Assembly (NCBI GenBank): GCA_018267575.1
Contig: JAFDYF010000056.1
Coordinates: 248,001-312,000 of the forward strand
From: Bacteroidota bacterium
GTDB taxonomy: Bacteria > Bacteroidota > Bacteroidia > Chitinophagales > Chitinophagaceae
Reading direction: 5' to 3'
Length of the DNA stretch: 64,000 nt
Under the pieces are notes generated by a model, which worked only from the letters and a program-made list of their open reading frames with translations, was not told the DNA's origin and searched no databases. This document shows, in pieces, positions 18,702-28,257 of the stretch. Every line of letters starts with the position of its first letter. The first letter of the stretch is position 1. The position numbers and the translations under genes were made by a program.

Positions 18702-20063
18702 TTAAAATTCAATATGCCCTCTAAGACCGAATACATGTATAGGGCCGCTTCTGTCTTTGTTGTACCCCGGGTTTTTCACAAACTGATAATCGAAAGAGAG
18801 CCAGAATGAATTGAAGAGTCTAGCGCTATAAAATAGTTCTATGATGGATTCATGACCATAATTCAAGTGCCCATCCCCAATAATAAAACCATGCCCTCCT
18901 GCTTTCAAAAAGGCACGATGTTCCGATGAAATACCATTGACTACCGCAGCGATGCTGAATACATCATAGGCACGGCCCCATTGAGTGCCTTTTAAGGATA
19001 GACCTGCATGAGCAGTCTGATCGATTTCGGTGAATGCCCAAGAAGCATACTTTCCGTCGTTCCAACCCACACGGGCAAAAACACCAAGGTCGTTAGTGAT
19101 TTCCTGCTCAGCATTGAAACCTAAGCCTGTTTTATGCCCACCATAACCGATGGCTTCGGCATTGCCTGAGATTACATTCAATAGGGTACTGTCATTCGTT
19201 TTGATTGCATCAATACCTTGCTGATAGGACGGTGCTCTGGAAGCAGTATAGCTTACCAAAAAACGCAAGACGCCCGGTCTTTTATTGATGCTGATATTTT
19301 TTTCGAATTCAAACGTTTCCGAATGTGCTTTTCCCGGCACATACTCCATGGCCGAGTGGTTGGCAATAACAGGAACGGCCACGCTGGATATACGCAATGC
19401 CCATTTGGGGTTTACTAATTCCGTTACAATACCTGCCGTATATCCTTTGGTGTTGGCAGGATAATCCCATGCTCCATTGCTCATCAAGCTCCAGTTTAGG
19501 AATTGTGTCCTAGGGTCATGACTATAACTGTTGTTGTCAAAAAAATCCGACATGGAAAATTTACCTAAGGAAATCTCAATCCGATGAATGGGAATTCTTT
19601 TATTGAGTACATGGTGAATATCGTCTTCTTCAACGTCATAATCTGTTTTGCCGAGTGGTATATATTGTTGGATATATGCCCTAGCAATGGAAGCGACTGG
19701 GGAAGGATCTCCAATCCGATAGGTCTCGCCATTCAATGCACCAGCTACGCCCATTGAATAACTAAGTCCAGCACCTCCTGAAATTTCGGGGTCCAAATAA
19801 GCGGCAGCCCCTTTCCATAGTTTTCTTCCAAGAAACAAGGTGGAGGTAACGCTAGTGGCACCCGATTCGGCGTTATTGGAAATACTATTACTATTTGGTA
19901 ATGTATATTTGGCTTTAAAGCCTGAGTGGGCCTGACCTATAACTGTTAATTGAAAATGGCAGTTATAGGAGGAGTCTTGGATAAATGGTTTTTTATCCTG
20001 TGCAAAAGAAGGCGCCCATATAAAAATGGAAACCAAAGAAACAATCAAGAACCTTTTACTCAT
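18702..20063 (-). CDS. OprB-type carbohydrate-selective porin
   Basis: The 453-residue protein has a signal peptide ending SFAQ (about 1-21) and long beta-strand pattern matching OprB-family porins, including FSMSDFFDNNSYSHDPRTQF and the terminal HVFGLRGHIEF with aromatic end. Such porins let sugars across the outer membrane. It is a single gene, convergent with the amidase (22 bp apart). Substrate is not evident; its location away from the sucrose operon gives no proof of a link. Confidence 0.85.
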   Translation of the reverse strand: MSKRFLIVSLVSIFIWAPSFAQDKKPFIQDSSYNCHFQLTVIGQAHSGFKAKYTLPNSNSISNNAESGATSVTSTLFLGRKLWKGAAAYLDPEISGGAGLSYSMGVAGALNGETYRIGDPSPVASIARAYIQQYIPLGKTDYDVEEDDIHHVLNKRIPIHRIEISLGKFSMSDFFDNNSYSHDPRTQFLNWSLMSNGAWDYPANTKGYTAGIVTELVNPKWALRISSVAVPVIANHSAMEYVPGKAHSETFEFEKNISINKRPGVLRFLVSYTASRAPSYQQGIDAIKTNDSTLLNVISGNAEAIGYGGHKTGLGFNAEQEITNDLGVFARVGWNDGKYASWAFTEIDQTAHAGLSLKGTQWGRAYDVFSIAAVVNGISSEHRAFLKAGGHGFIIGDGHLNYGHESIIELFYSARLFNSFWLSFDYQFVKNPGYNKDRSGPIHVFGLRGHIEF

Positions 20064-20123
20064 AACCTATCAATTTCCTTTGTTGCGCAAAAGTAGAATG
20101 GGCATATTCAATGTGCAAATTAA

Positions 20124-21056
20124 TTATGGCAACATGGTTGCTTTTATCATGCGTTGTTTCCCTTGCATATCTGTTTTTATTTCAATATCTGTAAAATAAT
20201 TATCAGGAAACAATTCCTTAACATGGCTTGCCTGGCACTCATGGGTTTCAACAAATAACATTCCACCAGCCACCAGTTTTTCTTTTGCAAAATCCACAAT
20301 GGCTTTATAAAAAATCAATGGGTTTTCATTTTCAACAAACAATGCGAGGTGCGGCTCATGGGCCGTTACATTGGGCATCATTGTATTTATATCTTTTATC
20401 GGGATATAGGGTGGGTTACTGATGATGATGTCAACTTTAGGTAGGGATTCCCTATCTGATTGGTTCAGAAAATCAAGCTGAATAAAATGGATATCCTGTT
20501 GATTGTTTTTTGCATTAAGTCTTGCTACATTCAATGCAGCCTCACTGATATCGCATGAATACAGTTCTGCAAAAGGCAATCTTTTTTTCAATGCAATGGG
20601 TATGCAGCCGCTTCCTGTGCCAATGTCAAGGATGCGTAATGGAGAGTGTGAAGTTTCCGATTGGGTAGGTTGGTTTGTTTCTTTTGTTCCGGTTAATGGT
20701 TGGGCATCCTCCGAAATATTTTTGCTCATAACCTGGCTCACTAGCCAATCAACCAGTTCCTCCGTTTCGGGTCTGGGTATTAATACATGTTCATCCACGT
20801 AAAACTTCATGCCTGCAAACCAGGCTTCATGTAGCACATATTGTAAGGGTTTGTGTTGCAAAAGTTCTTCCGTATATTTTTTCAGTAAATCTATTTTGGG
20901 AAGGGAAAGGGGCAGGTTTTTGTTCAGTACTCGATCTATCTTAGTCCATTCTGTTATATTTTCCATTACCAGATTGGTAATAGCAGCCGCTTCCCGATCA
21001 TCGTATATATGGTACAGTTGGAAAAGCAATTGCTGATGCGCTTCATTGATTGTCAT
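20124..21056 (-). CDS. prmC: Release-factor glutamine methyltransferase PrmC
   Basis: The 310-residue protein methylates the GGQ glutamine of release factors. The SAM motif ILDIGTGSGC and the catalytic NPPYI (about 214-218) are present, with the usual N-terminal helical domain and IPRPETEELVDWL. A polar insertion of about 28 residues rich in Ser, Thr, Gln and Glu separates that segment from the SAM motif, longer than in most PrmC. The ATG at 21056 is chosen because the frame's earlier codon at 21062 is TTG and overlaps a -7 element (revcomp TAAGTTTG, 21060-21067); translation may be leaderless. Confidence 0.93.
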   Translation of the reverse strand: MTINEAHQQLLFQLYHIYDDREAAAITNLVMENITEWTKIDRVLNKNLPLSLPKIDLLKKYTEELLQHKPLQYVLHEAWFAGMKFYVDEHVLIPRPETEELVDWLVSQVMSKNISEDAQPLTGTKETNQPTQSETSHSPLRILDIGTGSGCIPIALKKRLPFAELYSCDISEAALNVARLNAKNNQQDIHFIQLDFLNQSDRESLPKVDIIISNPPYIPIKDINTMMPNVTAHEPHLALFVENENPLIFYKAIVDFAKEKLVAGGMLFVETHECQASHVKELFPDNYFTDIEIKTDMQGKQRMIKATMLP

Positions 21057-21059
21057 AGG

Positions 21060-21067
21060 CAAACTTA
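21060..21067 (-). promoter_or_regulatory. Putative -7 element of prmC
   Basis: The minus strand reads TAAGTTTG, a perfect TAnnTTTG, ending 3 bp before the prmC ATG. A TTTG about 24 bp further upstream (21092-21095) could be the -33 box, slightly far. Such closeness predicts a leaderless transcript. Confidence 0.5.
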
Positions 21068-21147
21068 AATAAATTACTTTTGCGTTTCATACAAAGGGCG
21101 AAAAGCGTACTATCGATAATGTATTTCTTGGTTGCCATCTTTGAAAA

Positions 21148-22206
21148 ATGAAGATTGATTTGAATATAGATGAACAATACATGTGGCGTTGTATTGAGCT
21201 TGCCCGGTTAGGAGCAGGTAATACAGCGCCCAACCCCATGGTTGGTGCCGTATTAGTATATGACGGCCATATTATTGGTGAAGGCTATCACCAGCAATAC
21301 GGTCAAGCGCATGCAGAAGTGAATTGCATCGCATCTGTAAAACCAGAGCAGCAGTATCTAATAGAGCAGTCTACTTTGTATGTGTCGCTGGAGCCTTGCG
21401 CACATTTTGGCAAAACCCCACCTTGCGCCGATTTGATTGTTCAGAAAAAAATAAGCAAAGTAGTGATTGGGTGCAGGGATCCCTTTGAAGCAGTGAATGG
21501 AAAGGGCATCGAGAAATTAAAATCTGCAGGTATCCATACCGAAGTTGGTATGTTGGAAAAAGATTGTATGGACCTGAACAAACGGTTCTTCTATTTTCAT
21601 ACAAAAAAGCGACCCTATATTATTTTGAAATGGGCACAGAGCGCTGATTCAAAAATCGGTTCCCGAGAAGGTGCTCGGATAAAGATTTCGAATGAATTCA
21701 CGAACAGACTTACTCATCGATGGAGAGGAGAGGAAGGGTCGATTTTGGTGGGCACCCATACCGCTTTTCAGGACGACCCTGAACTGACAACTAGATATTG
21801 GAAAGGGCCAAATCCGGTGAGATTGGTATTGGATTTAAAGCAACGGCTACATGCCAAACTTAAAATATTCAACGGTGAAGCACCCACGATTATTTTCAAT
21901 GCCATACGGAATGAAAAAAAAGGCAACCTACATTATTATCGAATCAACGACAACGAGCAAGTGGTAGAACAAATACTGGATGCTTTGTATGAACTTAAAA
22001 TCCAATCGGTCATCGTGGAAGGCGGTGCACAGCTCTTGCAATCATTTATTGATAAAGATTTGTGGGATGAGGCTAGAGTAATCGAAAACCAAGAATTGTT
22101 GATTCCTGAAGGGGTAAATGCACCGAGTTTAAAAAAAGTGCAACTTTCCCGTATTGAAAAAATATTTTCTGACACTATTCACTTCTATCAAAACCCCCTT
22201 TCCTAA
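21148..22206 (+). CDS. ribD: Bifunctional riboflavin deaminase/reductase
   Basis: The 352-residue protein carries both RibD activities. The N-terminal deaminase (1-145) has the zinc site HAEV (His55, Glu57) and PCAHFGKTPPC (Cys84, Cys93). The C-terminal reductase follows with ILKWAQSADSKIGS and the VEGGAQLLQSFI motif. It makes the pyrimidine intermediate of riboflavin synthesis. The next gene starts at the base after its stop. No FMN riboswitch fits in the 91-bp upstream gap. Confidence 0.95.
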   Translation: MKIDLNIDEQYMWRCIELARLGAGNTAPNPMVGAVLVYDGHIIGEGYHQQYGQAHAEVNCIASVKPEQQYLIEQSTLYVSLEPCAHFGKTPPCADLIVQKKISKVVIGCRDPFEAVNGKGIEKLKSAGIHTEVGMLEKDCMDLNKRFFYFHTKKRPYIILKWAQSADSKIGSREGARIKISNEFTNRLTHRWRGEEGSILVGTHTAFQDDPELTTRYWKGPNPVRLVLDLKQRLHAKLKIFNGEAPTIIFNAIRNEKKGNLHYYRINDNEQVVEQILDALYELKIQSVIVEGGAQLLQSFIDKDLWDEARVIENQELLIPEGVNAPSLKKVQLSRIEKIFSDTIHFYQNPLS

Positions 22207-23094
22207 ATGCTTTATCTGATAGGAAGCATCGTGCTTACCTCCTACTTAACACTTTGTTTTAAGTTTATCCAAAAACATCATATCCCTGCATTTCAGGCCA
22301 TCCTATTTAATTATTGGACCTGTGTTATTACCGGTTCTTTTGTCAATGGCGGTTTGCCCATCAACTCCGCCACATTTTATGAGCCTTCGTTCAAATATGC
22401 GCTCTTAATGGGCTTTATGTTCATTTCTATATTCAATATTGTGGGGTTCACCGCGCAAAAAATTGGTGTGGCGGTTGCCTCTGTGGGCAATAAATTGTCA
22501 TTGGTTATCCCATTTATTTTTTCCGTGTATTTATATCATGATCAGATAAACCTTTTTAAAATAATGGGCATTGTCATTGCTTTATTAGCGGTGGTGCTTA
22601 CCTGTTGGCCAGCAACTGTCTCAACCACGGAACCTGCGCCACACCGTATACCTTTATCCTTACTGGTTTTGGTGCCTGCTGTTTTGTTTTTTAGCAGTGG
22701 CTTGCTGGATACTTTGATCAAGTTTGTTGAACATCGGTTTTTGAACGAAACGAACCATAATGCATTTTTGATTACTTCCTTTGCGGTGGCAGGGACGATT
22801 GGTACTCTATTGCTGTTCCTACTTTTGTTGATGGGGAAGCAAAAATTTTCTTTTAAAGCGGTAATTGCCGGAATTTGTATCGGTGTGCCGAATTATTTTT
22901 CCATCTGGTGTCTTTTGAAGGTGCTGAAAGCGAATGAAGGAAACAGTTCGGCCGTGATCCCAATCAATAATATGGGTATTGTATTGTTTAGTTCAATAAT
23001 GGCCATGTTGATTTTCAAGGAAAAACTTTCAACCCTCAACTGGACTGGGATTTTATTATCTATCTGCGCGATAGCGCTGATTGCTTATGCATGA
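22207..23094 (+). CDS. DMT-superfamily (EamA-like) membrane transporter
   Basis: The 295-residue protein has about ten hydrophobic segments and the gene layout of a drug/metabolite transporter with two repeated halves. Its ATG directly abuts the ribD stop and the YigZ gene starts 3 bp after its own stop, so the three genes form one operon. A role in riboflavin or precursor export is possible from context only. Substrate is not known. Confidence 0.8.
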   Translation: MLYLIGSIVLTSYLTLCFKFIQKHHIPAFQAILFNYWTCVITGSFVNGGLPINSATFYEPSFKYALLMGFMFISIFNIVGFTAQKIGVAVASVGNKLSLVIPFIFSVYLYHDQINLFKIMGIVIALLAVVLTCWPATVSTTEPAPHRIPLSLLVLVPAVLFFSSGLLDTLIKFVEHRFLNETNHNAFLITSFAVAGTIGTLLLFLLLLMGKQKFSFKAVIAGICIGVPNYFSIWCLLKVLKANEGNSSAVIPINNMGIVLFSSIMAMLIFKEKLSTLNWTGILLSICAIALIAYA

Positions 23095-23097
23095 TTT

Positions 23098-23706
23098 ATG
23101 AGTGAAAAAGATTATTATTTTACAATTGATGCTTCGGGTTCGGCTGAAGTCAAGGACCGTGGGAGCAAGTTTATCGCTTATGCCTATCCGGTTAAAACGG
23201 TAGATGAGTTTAAGTTGCGATTGAATGAAATAAAAAAAGAGCATCCTAAAGCAACTCATCATTGTTTTGCATACCGCATCGGCCTGGATGGAAACCATTT
23301 TCGCGTAAGTGATGATGGCGAGCCTTCTGGCACTGCGGGCCGACCCATTTTGGGGCAGATTGATAGCAAACAGTTGGTGAATACAACCGTGATTGTGGTG
23401 CGTTATTTCGGCGGTACTTTATTGGGCGTGCCAGGATTGATTCAGGCTTATAAATCTGCCGCTTCACTGGTTTTGCAAACAGTTCCCCTGGTACAAAAAA
23501 TTGTGGAGCTGGAATATCGCATCCAGTTTGACTATACCATGATCAATGAAATCATGTTGGTCATCAAACAATTTCAAATCAGGGTTATCAGCCAAGAGCT
23601 TCAACTCTTTTGCTCCATCCATGCAGGGATATCCAAAAACAAAATAGAACAAGCTTTGTACAAATTGCAAAACCTGCAAAACGTGGAGGTAAAGAAAATG
23701 GAATAG
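23098..23706 (+). CDS. YigZ/IMPACT family protein
   Basis: The 202-residue protein has the UPF0029 N-terminal domain signature SDDGEPSGTAGRPIL (about 75-89) followed by VRYFGGTLLGVPGLIQAY, and a C-terminal ferredoxin-like domain. The family is widely conserved, related to eukaryotic IMPACT, and without a settled bacterial function. It is the last gene of the ribD operon. Confidence 0.92.
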   Translation: MSEKDYYFTIDASGSAEVKDRGSKFIAYAYPVKTVDEFKLRLNEIKKEHPKATHHCFAYRIGLDGNHFRVSDDGEPSGTAGRPILGQIDSKQLVNTTVIVVRYFGGTLLGVPGLIQAYKSAASLVLQTVPLVQKIVELEYRIQFDYTMINEIMLVIKQFQIRVISQELQLFCSIHAGISKNKIEQALYKLQNLQNVEVKKME

Positions 23707-23863
23707 TGCAATTTTAATTTTTCGGAAGGTATGCTCTGAATTCATATTTGGTTTATATTTTAAAGCCATCTTCCCAAAAGAGGTTTTTGCCCAAAAACAT
23801 TGCCCAACCCGATACAATCGCTATATTCGATTAGCCTCTTATTTTTTAACCCAAACATTTTTT

Positions 23864-24286
23864 ATGAACATCAAGAAATTGCTCCTGCCGGGCATTGCTG
23901 GCGGCGTTGTCTTTTTTTTACTCGGATGGCTCATTTATGGGGTTGTATTAATGGATTTTATGAAAGCACATACCGGGTTGGTTAGTGCCGTGGATCGCCC
24001 ACCAAACCAAATGCTTTTTCCTTATCTTTTTCTAGGTAACCTTTTTTCCGGCTTTATGTTTCCTTATATTTTTCTTCGGGCTTCAGTTTCAAAATGGATG
24101 GATGGCTTGATTATGGGGGGCATCCTTGGCTTTTTGATCAGTGCTTCTTACGATTGTATCACCTATGCTACTACTTTTTTGACCAGTCGCTCGGCGATGG
24201 CTGCAGATATTGTGGGCTATACGATAATGTCGGCTGTTGCAGGGGCTATAGTGGCATGGCTTTTGGGCAGAGGAAACAAATCTTAA
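23864..24286 (+). CDS. Small membrane protein of unknown function
   Basis: The 140-residue protein has about four hydrophobic segments (roughly 6-30, 50-70, 80-100, 113-134) and glycine-rich turns. It resembles the DUF1761-like small membrane proteins but the family cannot be named with confidence. It is a single gene with a strong terminator right after it. Confidence 0.75.
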   Translation: MNIKKLLLPGIAGGVVFFLLGWLIYGVVLMDFMKAHTGLVSAVDRPPNQMLFPYLFLGNLFSGFMFPYIFLRASVSKWMDGLIMGGILGFLISASYDCITYATTFLTSRSAMAADIVGYTIMSAVAGAIVAWLLGRGNKS

Positions 24287-24292
24287 ACGCGT

Positions 24293-24324
24293 TTCAAAAG
24301 GGCTCAGGTTTGGGCCCTTTTGAA
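24293..24324. terminator. Intrinsic terminator between convergent genes
   Basis: Perfect 11-bp arms (TTCAAAAGGGC and its complement) around a 10-base loop lie between the small membrane protein and the 3-hydroxyacyl-CoA dehydrogenase gene. The A/T ends of the arms could act in both directions. Confidence 0.8.
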
Positions 24325-24385
24325 CTTATTAAATTTAGACCGTGCATCAGCGCTTTGAAGAAAATAAGTTTGCATGGCAATACCA

Positions 24386-25279
24386 CTATCTCTTAAATCT
24401 TTCGCTTACTGTCAACTCTTTGCTTCCGGAAATATATTTATAAAACCCTTCACTGCTCTTAACGCCCAGATATCCTGCGGTCACCATATTCGTCAACAAG
24501 GGGCATGGGGCATATTTAGGATTTCCCAAACCTTTGTGCAACACATTCAGGATAGAATGACAAATATCCAAACCAATAAAATCAGCTAACTGTAAAGGTC
24601 CCATAGGGTGGGCCATACCCAGCTTCATGATGTTGTCGATTTCTTCCACACCTGCCACGCCTTCATATAAACTATAAATAGCTTCATTGATCATCGGCAT
24701 GAGTATGCGGTTGGCAATAAAGCCGGGATAATCATTCACGGCGCAGGGTATCTTACCCAATTGTTTGCTGACAGCGATTATTTTATCCGAAGTTTCCTGT
24801 GTAGTGGCATATCCATTGATGATTTCTACCAATTTCATTACCGGCACAGGATTCATAAAATGCATGCCAATCACCAATCCCGGTCTTTTGGTAACGGAAG
24901 CAATTTTAGTAATGGAAATGGAAGAAGTATTACTAGCCAAAATGCATCCCGCTGGAGCGGCTTCATCCATTTGCTGAAAGATTTTTAATTTGAGATCTAT
25001 ATTTTCAGAGGCTGCTTCCACCACGATGGCAGCTTCACGAATTCCGGTCTTGATATCCGTTTCCGTTTTTATATTCGATAGTGTTGACTTCTTTTCTACT
25101 TCCGATAAACTCCCCTTTGTAATTTGCCTGTCTAGATTTTTGGAAATGGTCGCCATCGCTTTTTCCAATTGCTGGGAACTTATATCAATAAGCGTAACGG
25201 AAAACCCATTTTGTGCAAATACATGCGCAATGCCATTGCCCATAGTGCCTGCACCGATTACTGAAATTTTCTGGGACAT
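24386..25279 (-). CDS. 3-hydroxybutyryl-CoA dehydrogenase family protein
   Basis: The 297-residue protein is an NAD-dependent 3-hydroxyacyl-CoA dehydrogenase. The Rossmann motif GAGTMGNG (9-16) is typical, and the catalytic region GMHFMNPVPVMKLVEI holds His and Glu of the dyad. It lacks an enoyl-CoA hydratase domain, so it is the short Hbd/PaaH type, acting on short-chain acyl-CoA in fatty-acid, butyrate or aromatic breakdown. It is a single gene, terminated by the hairpin at 24293-24324. Confidence 0.93.
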   Translation of the reverse strand: MSQKISVIGAGTMGNGIAHVFAQNGFSVTLIDISSQQLEKAMATISKNLDRQITKGSLSEVEKKSTLSNIKTETDIKTGIREAAIVVEAASENIDLKLKIFQQMDEAAPAGCILASNTSSISITKIASVTKRPGLVIGMHFMNPVPVMKLVEIINGYATTQETSDKIIAVSKQLGKIPCAVNDYPGFIANRILMPMINEAIYSLYEGVAGVEEIDNIMKLGMAHPMGPLQLADFIGLDICHSILNVLHKGLGNPKYAPCPLLTNMVTAGYLGVKSSEGFYKYISGSKELTVSERFKR

Positions 25280-25415
25280 AGTTTGAGCCGTGTTTTGGAA
25301 GATTAAGCACGAAGATAAATTTCAGGTCGCACAAAATCCTTAAGACAATAAAATGGGAATATATAAATCAAGCTGTTTGAATGCGATCATATCCAAGATT
25401 TGCAGACCCAAAGCA

Positions 25416-26054
25416 CTAATTGTTGGTATTTTTGAAATCACCCCGCTTCCAAGCTTGGATAAAATCTGCCCAAGCCACCGGATTGAAGATATTCTGCGGT
25501 GGCGCCTGGCCCAAATAGGAATAACGGGTGGCACTTTGTCTTAAATAATAGTTGGAAGCTTCTCTGGCATCGTTGGGTAATCCCCGCAATAATATCCTTC
25601 TTTTGGCCGCCTCGGTATTCTGACGGGCGATTTCTATATCATCGTCGGGCACTTTGGTATTCACAAAATCTCTTTCAAATTGTTCCCTCGTTGGGCGAGG
25701 CTTGATGATGGTGGCAGGGAGAAACACGGCGTCGGTAACCATCGTCTGGATCATACTATATTGATTTCCCTTTAGATCCCTTGGAATCTGCACTTCGATG
25801 GGTTTATAACCAATACTGGTAAAAACGATTTTATCTCCCTTCAGCAAAGGGATAGAAAATACCCCTTGGTCATTGGTGAAAGCACCTTGGTTTCGACCCT
25901 TCACCGAAATGGTTACACCTGGAATACCTACCAAACTATCAGCCGTCATTACAAAGCCATAAACCTGAACCACAGAATCTTTCAGCCTATCAAATTGCGC
26001 ATGGGCCAGCATCGGCCCAGACAGGATTAAAAAGTATAGTAAAAATTTTTTCAT
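25416..26054 (-). CDS. Exported carboxypeptidase-regulatory-like domain protein
   Basis: The 212-residue protein starts at the ATG at 26054 with a signal peptide ending MLAHAQ; the longer frame from 26096 begins with TTG and would hide the signal. A CarboxypepD_reg-like domain (about 28-110) is shown by VYGFVMTADSLVGIPGVTIS and GVFSIPLLKGDKIVFTSIGY, the same fold that starts SusC proteins. The rest is polar and unrecognised. It may sit in the periplasm or at the outer membrane. Confidence 0.8.
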   Translation of the reverse strand: MKKFLLYFLILSGPMLAHAQFDRLKDSVVQVYGFVMTADSLVGIPGVTISVKGRNQGAFTNDQGVFSIPLLKGDKIVFTSIGYKPIEVQIPRDLKGNQYSMIQTMVTDAVFLPATIIKPRPTREQFERDFVNTKVPDDDIEIARQNTEAAKRRILLRGLPNDAREASNYYLRQSATRYSYLGQAPPQNIFNPVAWADFIQAWKRGDFKNTNN

Positions 26055-26255
26055 CGGCCAATGTTGATCTTTCGGTTTTTTGCAAAATCTTTTCAAATGC
26101 TTTTGCTTTTTCAGTTTGTTCTATAAAATCGATAAACAACTAAGACATACCATTATCTTAAAGAGAATGTAGAATAACACCCCCTCAGAATAGATACAAT
26201 TTCCAAAATTAAACTTTTAACCTTAATTCGTAAACAAAGTAAGGAGGCGATTATC

Positions 26256-26263
26256 TAATTTTG
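26256..26263 (+). promoter_or_regulatory. Putative -7 element of mrp
   Basis: TAATTTTG matches TAnnTTTG and lies 33 bp before the ATG at 26297. It overlaps a TTG that could otherwise be taken as a start, which supports the downstream ATG. Confidence 0.45.
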
Positions 26264-26296
26264 TCCCAAAATAGAGTTTTTAACAAAAAATTGCGC

Positions 26297-27388
26297 ATGA
26301 CAAAAGAAAAAGTTTTGGAAGCACTAGGGAATGTTCAAGAGCCTGATTTGGGTAAGGACATTGTTACGCTGGGAATGGTCAAGGATATAGAAATCGAAGG
26401 AAATTACATATCGCTTACGGTAGTGCTAACTACGCCTGCATGCCCAATGAAAGACCTGATAAAAAATGCCTGTATCAACGCTATAAAACTATTGGTGAAC
26501 AAAGATGCGGTGGTGAACCTGAAGTTTACGGCAAATACAAGTTCTACTAGAAAGGGAGAGGAATTGCTATTGCCCAAAGTGAAAAATATTATAGCGGTGG
26601 TGAGCGGTAAGGGCGGTGTGGGTAAAAGCACTATTGCTGCCAATCTGGCTCTCGCTCTTTCTGAAGGAGGCGCCAGCGTTGGGCTAATGGATGCGGATAT
26701 CTATGGACCCAGTGTGCCGATTATGTTTGGTGTGCGTGGGGAGCGGCCCAAAATGATGGATCTGAATGGTAAAGGGGTGATTGTGCCGCTTGAAAGATAT
26801 GGCATTAAACTAATGAGCATCGGCTTATTGGTGGACGAAAAGAACGCGGTGGTATGGCGTGGACCAATGGCCAGCAGTGCCATCAAACAGTTTGTGAGCG
26901 ATGTGAACTGGGGCGAACTGGATTATCTGGTGATCGATATGCCGCCCGGTACTGGCGACATCCATTTGACCCTTGTACAAACCGTGCCCGTAACGGGTGT
27001 GATTGTAGTGACAACCCCACAAGATGTTGCCTTGGCGGATGCCAAAAAAGGGATCGCTATGTTTGGCCAGGCTCAATTGAAAGTGCCTGTGATCGGTTTG
27101 GTAGAGAATATGAGCTATTTTACCCCGGCTGAATTGCCCGAAAACAAATATTATATATTCGGTAAGGATGGCGGAAAAAGATTGGCACAGGAATATGATA
27201 TTCCTTTCCTTGGTCAAGTGCCATTGGTACAGAATATCCGCGAAGGTGGCGATATCGGCGTGCCTGCCATGATCAGCGACGACGAAATCTCCAAAAAGGC
27301 TTTTGCGGAATTTGCGGGCAATGCGGTACGTAGCATCGCTATGCTGAATGCAAATATTGGTATGGCCAAGGTTGCGGAGGTGGTATGA
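26297..27388 (+). CDS. mrp: Mrp/ApbC-type iron-sulfur cluster carrier ATPase
   Basis: From the ATG at 26297 the protein has 363 residues: an N-terminal MIP18/DUF59 domain (about 1-80) with TPACPMKD, then a ParA-like P-loop ATPase with SGKGGVGKST (103-112). It would assemble or carry Fe-S clusters. The CxxC motif that many Mrp proteins have in the ENMSYF region is absent; the segment reads ENMSYFTPAELPENKYYIFG instead. A TTG at 26261 gives 12 more residues and has AGGAGG 13 bases upstream, but it overlaps a promoter-like element, so the ATG is preferred. Confidence 0.92.
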   Translation: MTKEKVLEALGNVQEPDLGKDIVTLGMVKDIEIEGNYISLTVVLTTPACPMKDLIKNACINAIKLLVNKDAVVNLKFTANTSSTRKGEELLLPKVKNIIAVVSGKGGVGKSTIAANLALALSEGGASVGLMDADIYGPSVPIMFGVRGERPKMMDLNGKGVIVPLERYGIKLMSIGLLVDEKNAVVWRGPMASSAIKQFVSDVNWGELDYLVIDMPPGTGDIHLTLVQTVPVTGVIVVTTPQDVALADAKKGIAMFGQAQLKVPVIGLVENMSYFTPAELPENKYYIFGKDGGKRLAQEYDIPFLGQVPLVQNIREGGDIGVPAMISDDEISKKAFAEFAGNAVRSIAMLNANIGMAKVAEVV

Positions 27389-27481
27389 TGAAGTGGGAAT
27401 TTGGATTTGGTAATTAGGGTGTACAGCATGACCCCTGAATGAAATAAAACATCGAATTATAACCGCAACTGAACACGGCTT

Positions 27482-28117
27482 ATGTATCATACTTCCTATT
27501 TTAAGGCGTCTTCCGATAAAGAAGTGCTGGATTTCATGTATGCCCATCCCTTCGTTATATTATGCGGGGTGGGTGAAAACAATAAACCAGTAGCTACGCA
27601 TGTGCCGGTGCTGATAGAAGAAAGAGAAGGAAAATTATTTCTGCTAGCGCATACCATGCGCAAACAAGGTCATAGCAATGCATTTGAACATAACCAACAA
27701 GTGCTGGCCATTTTTTCAGGTTCGCATGCCTATGTGAGTGCGAGCTGGTATCAAAATAAAGAATCGGCTAGCACTTGGAATTATCAAGCAGTTCATGCAA
27801 GCGGTATATTGAAATTTTTGGATGATGAAAAACTGCTGGAAATATTGGAGAAGCTAACCGATCATTTTGAAAATGACCCTCATTCACCTTCCTTGGTTTC
27901 AAAAATGGATAAGGATTATATTGACAAGATGATGCAGGCAATCATTGGTTTTGAAATTGAAGTGACAGATATCCAACATGTTTTTAAATTGAGCCAGAAC
28001 AGGGATGCTAAATCTTATGGGCATATTATTGAACAATTGTCCAATCAGGATGAGGATGCAAAAAAGATTGCAGAGAGTATGAAAAAGAATGAAGCTGCTG
28101 TTTTTGGAAAGAAGTAA
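27482..28117 (+). CDS. PaiB-family FMN-binding protein
   Basis: The 211-residue protein begins MYHTSYFKASS and has the THVPVLIEE and YVSASWYQNKESASTWNYQAVHA segments typical of PaiB, an FMN-binding split-barrel protein first described as a transcriptional regulator of sporulation and protease genes in Bacillus. A regulatory role in Bacteroidota is not established. It is a single gene after a 93-bp gap. Confidence 0.9.
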   Translation: MYHTSYFKASSDKEVLDFMYAHPFVILCGVGENNKPVATHVPVLIEEREGKLFLLAHTMRKQGHSNAFEHNQQVLAIFSGSHAYVSASWYQNKESASTWNYQAVHASGILKFLDDEKLLEILEKLTDHFENDPHSPSLVSKMDKDYIDKMMQAIIGFEIEVTDIQHVFKLSQNRDAKSYGHIIEQLSNQDEDAKKIAESMKKNEAAVFGKK

Positions 28118-28257
28118 GCATGATTATCAATTTATAATTGGTAGGGTTGGTTCAATATTTTTTTACCTGCGATTTTAGCAATCTTAGAACCAGCCACATT
28201 ACAAAATCCCCATCCCAAATTCCTCTGAAATGACTTTCTTTGCACGAAAATCATTTG

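Noticed and set aside
21063..21147. FMN riboswitch before ribD
   Set aside because: The gap is only 85 bp and shows none of the conserved stems of an RFN element.
26261..26296. TTG start for mrp with AGGAGG upstream
   Set aside because: The SD-like sequence is 13 bases away, Bacteroidota rarely rely on it, and the TTG overlaps a -7 element; the ATG at 26297 begins the usual domain.
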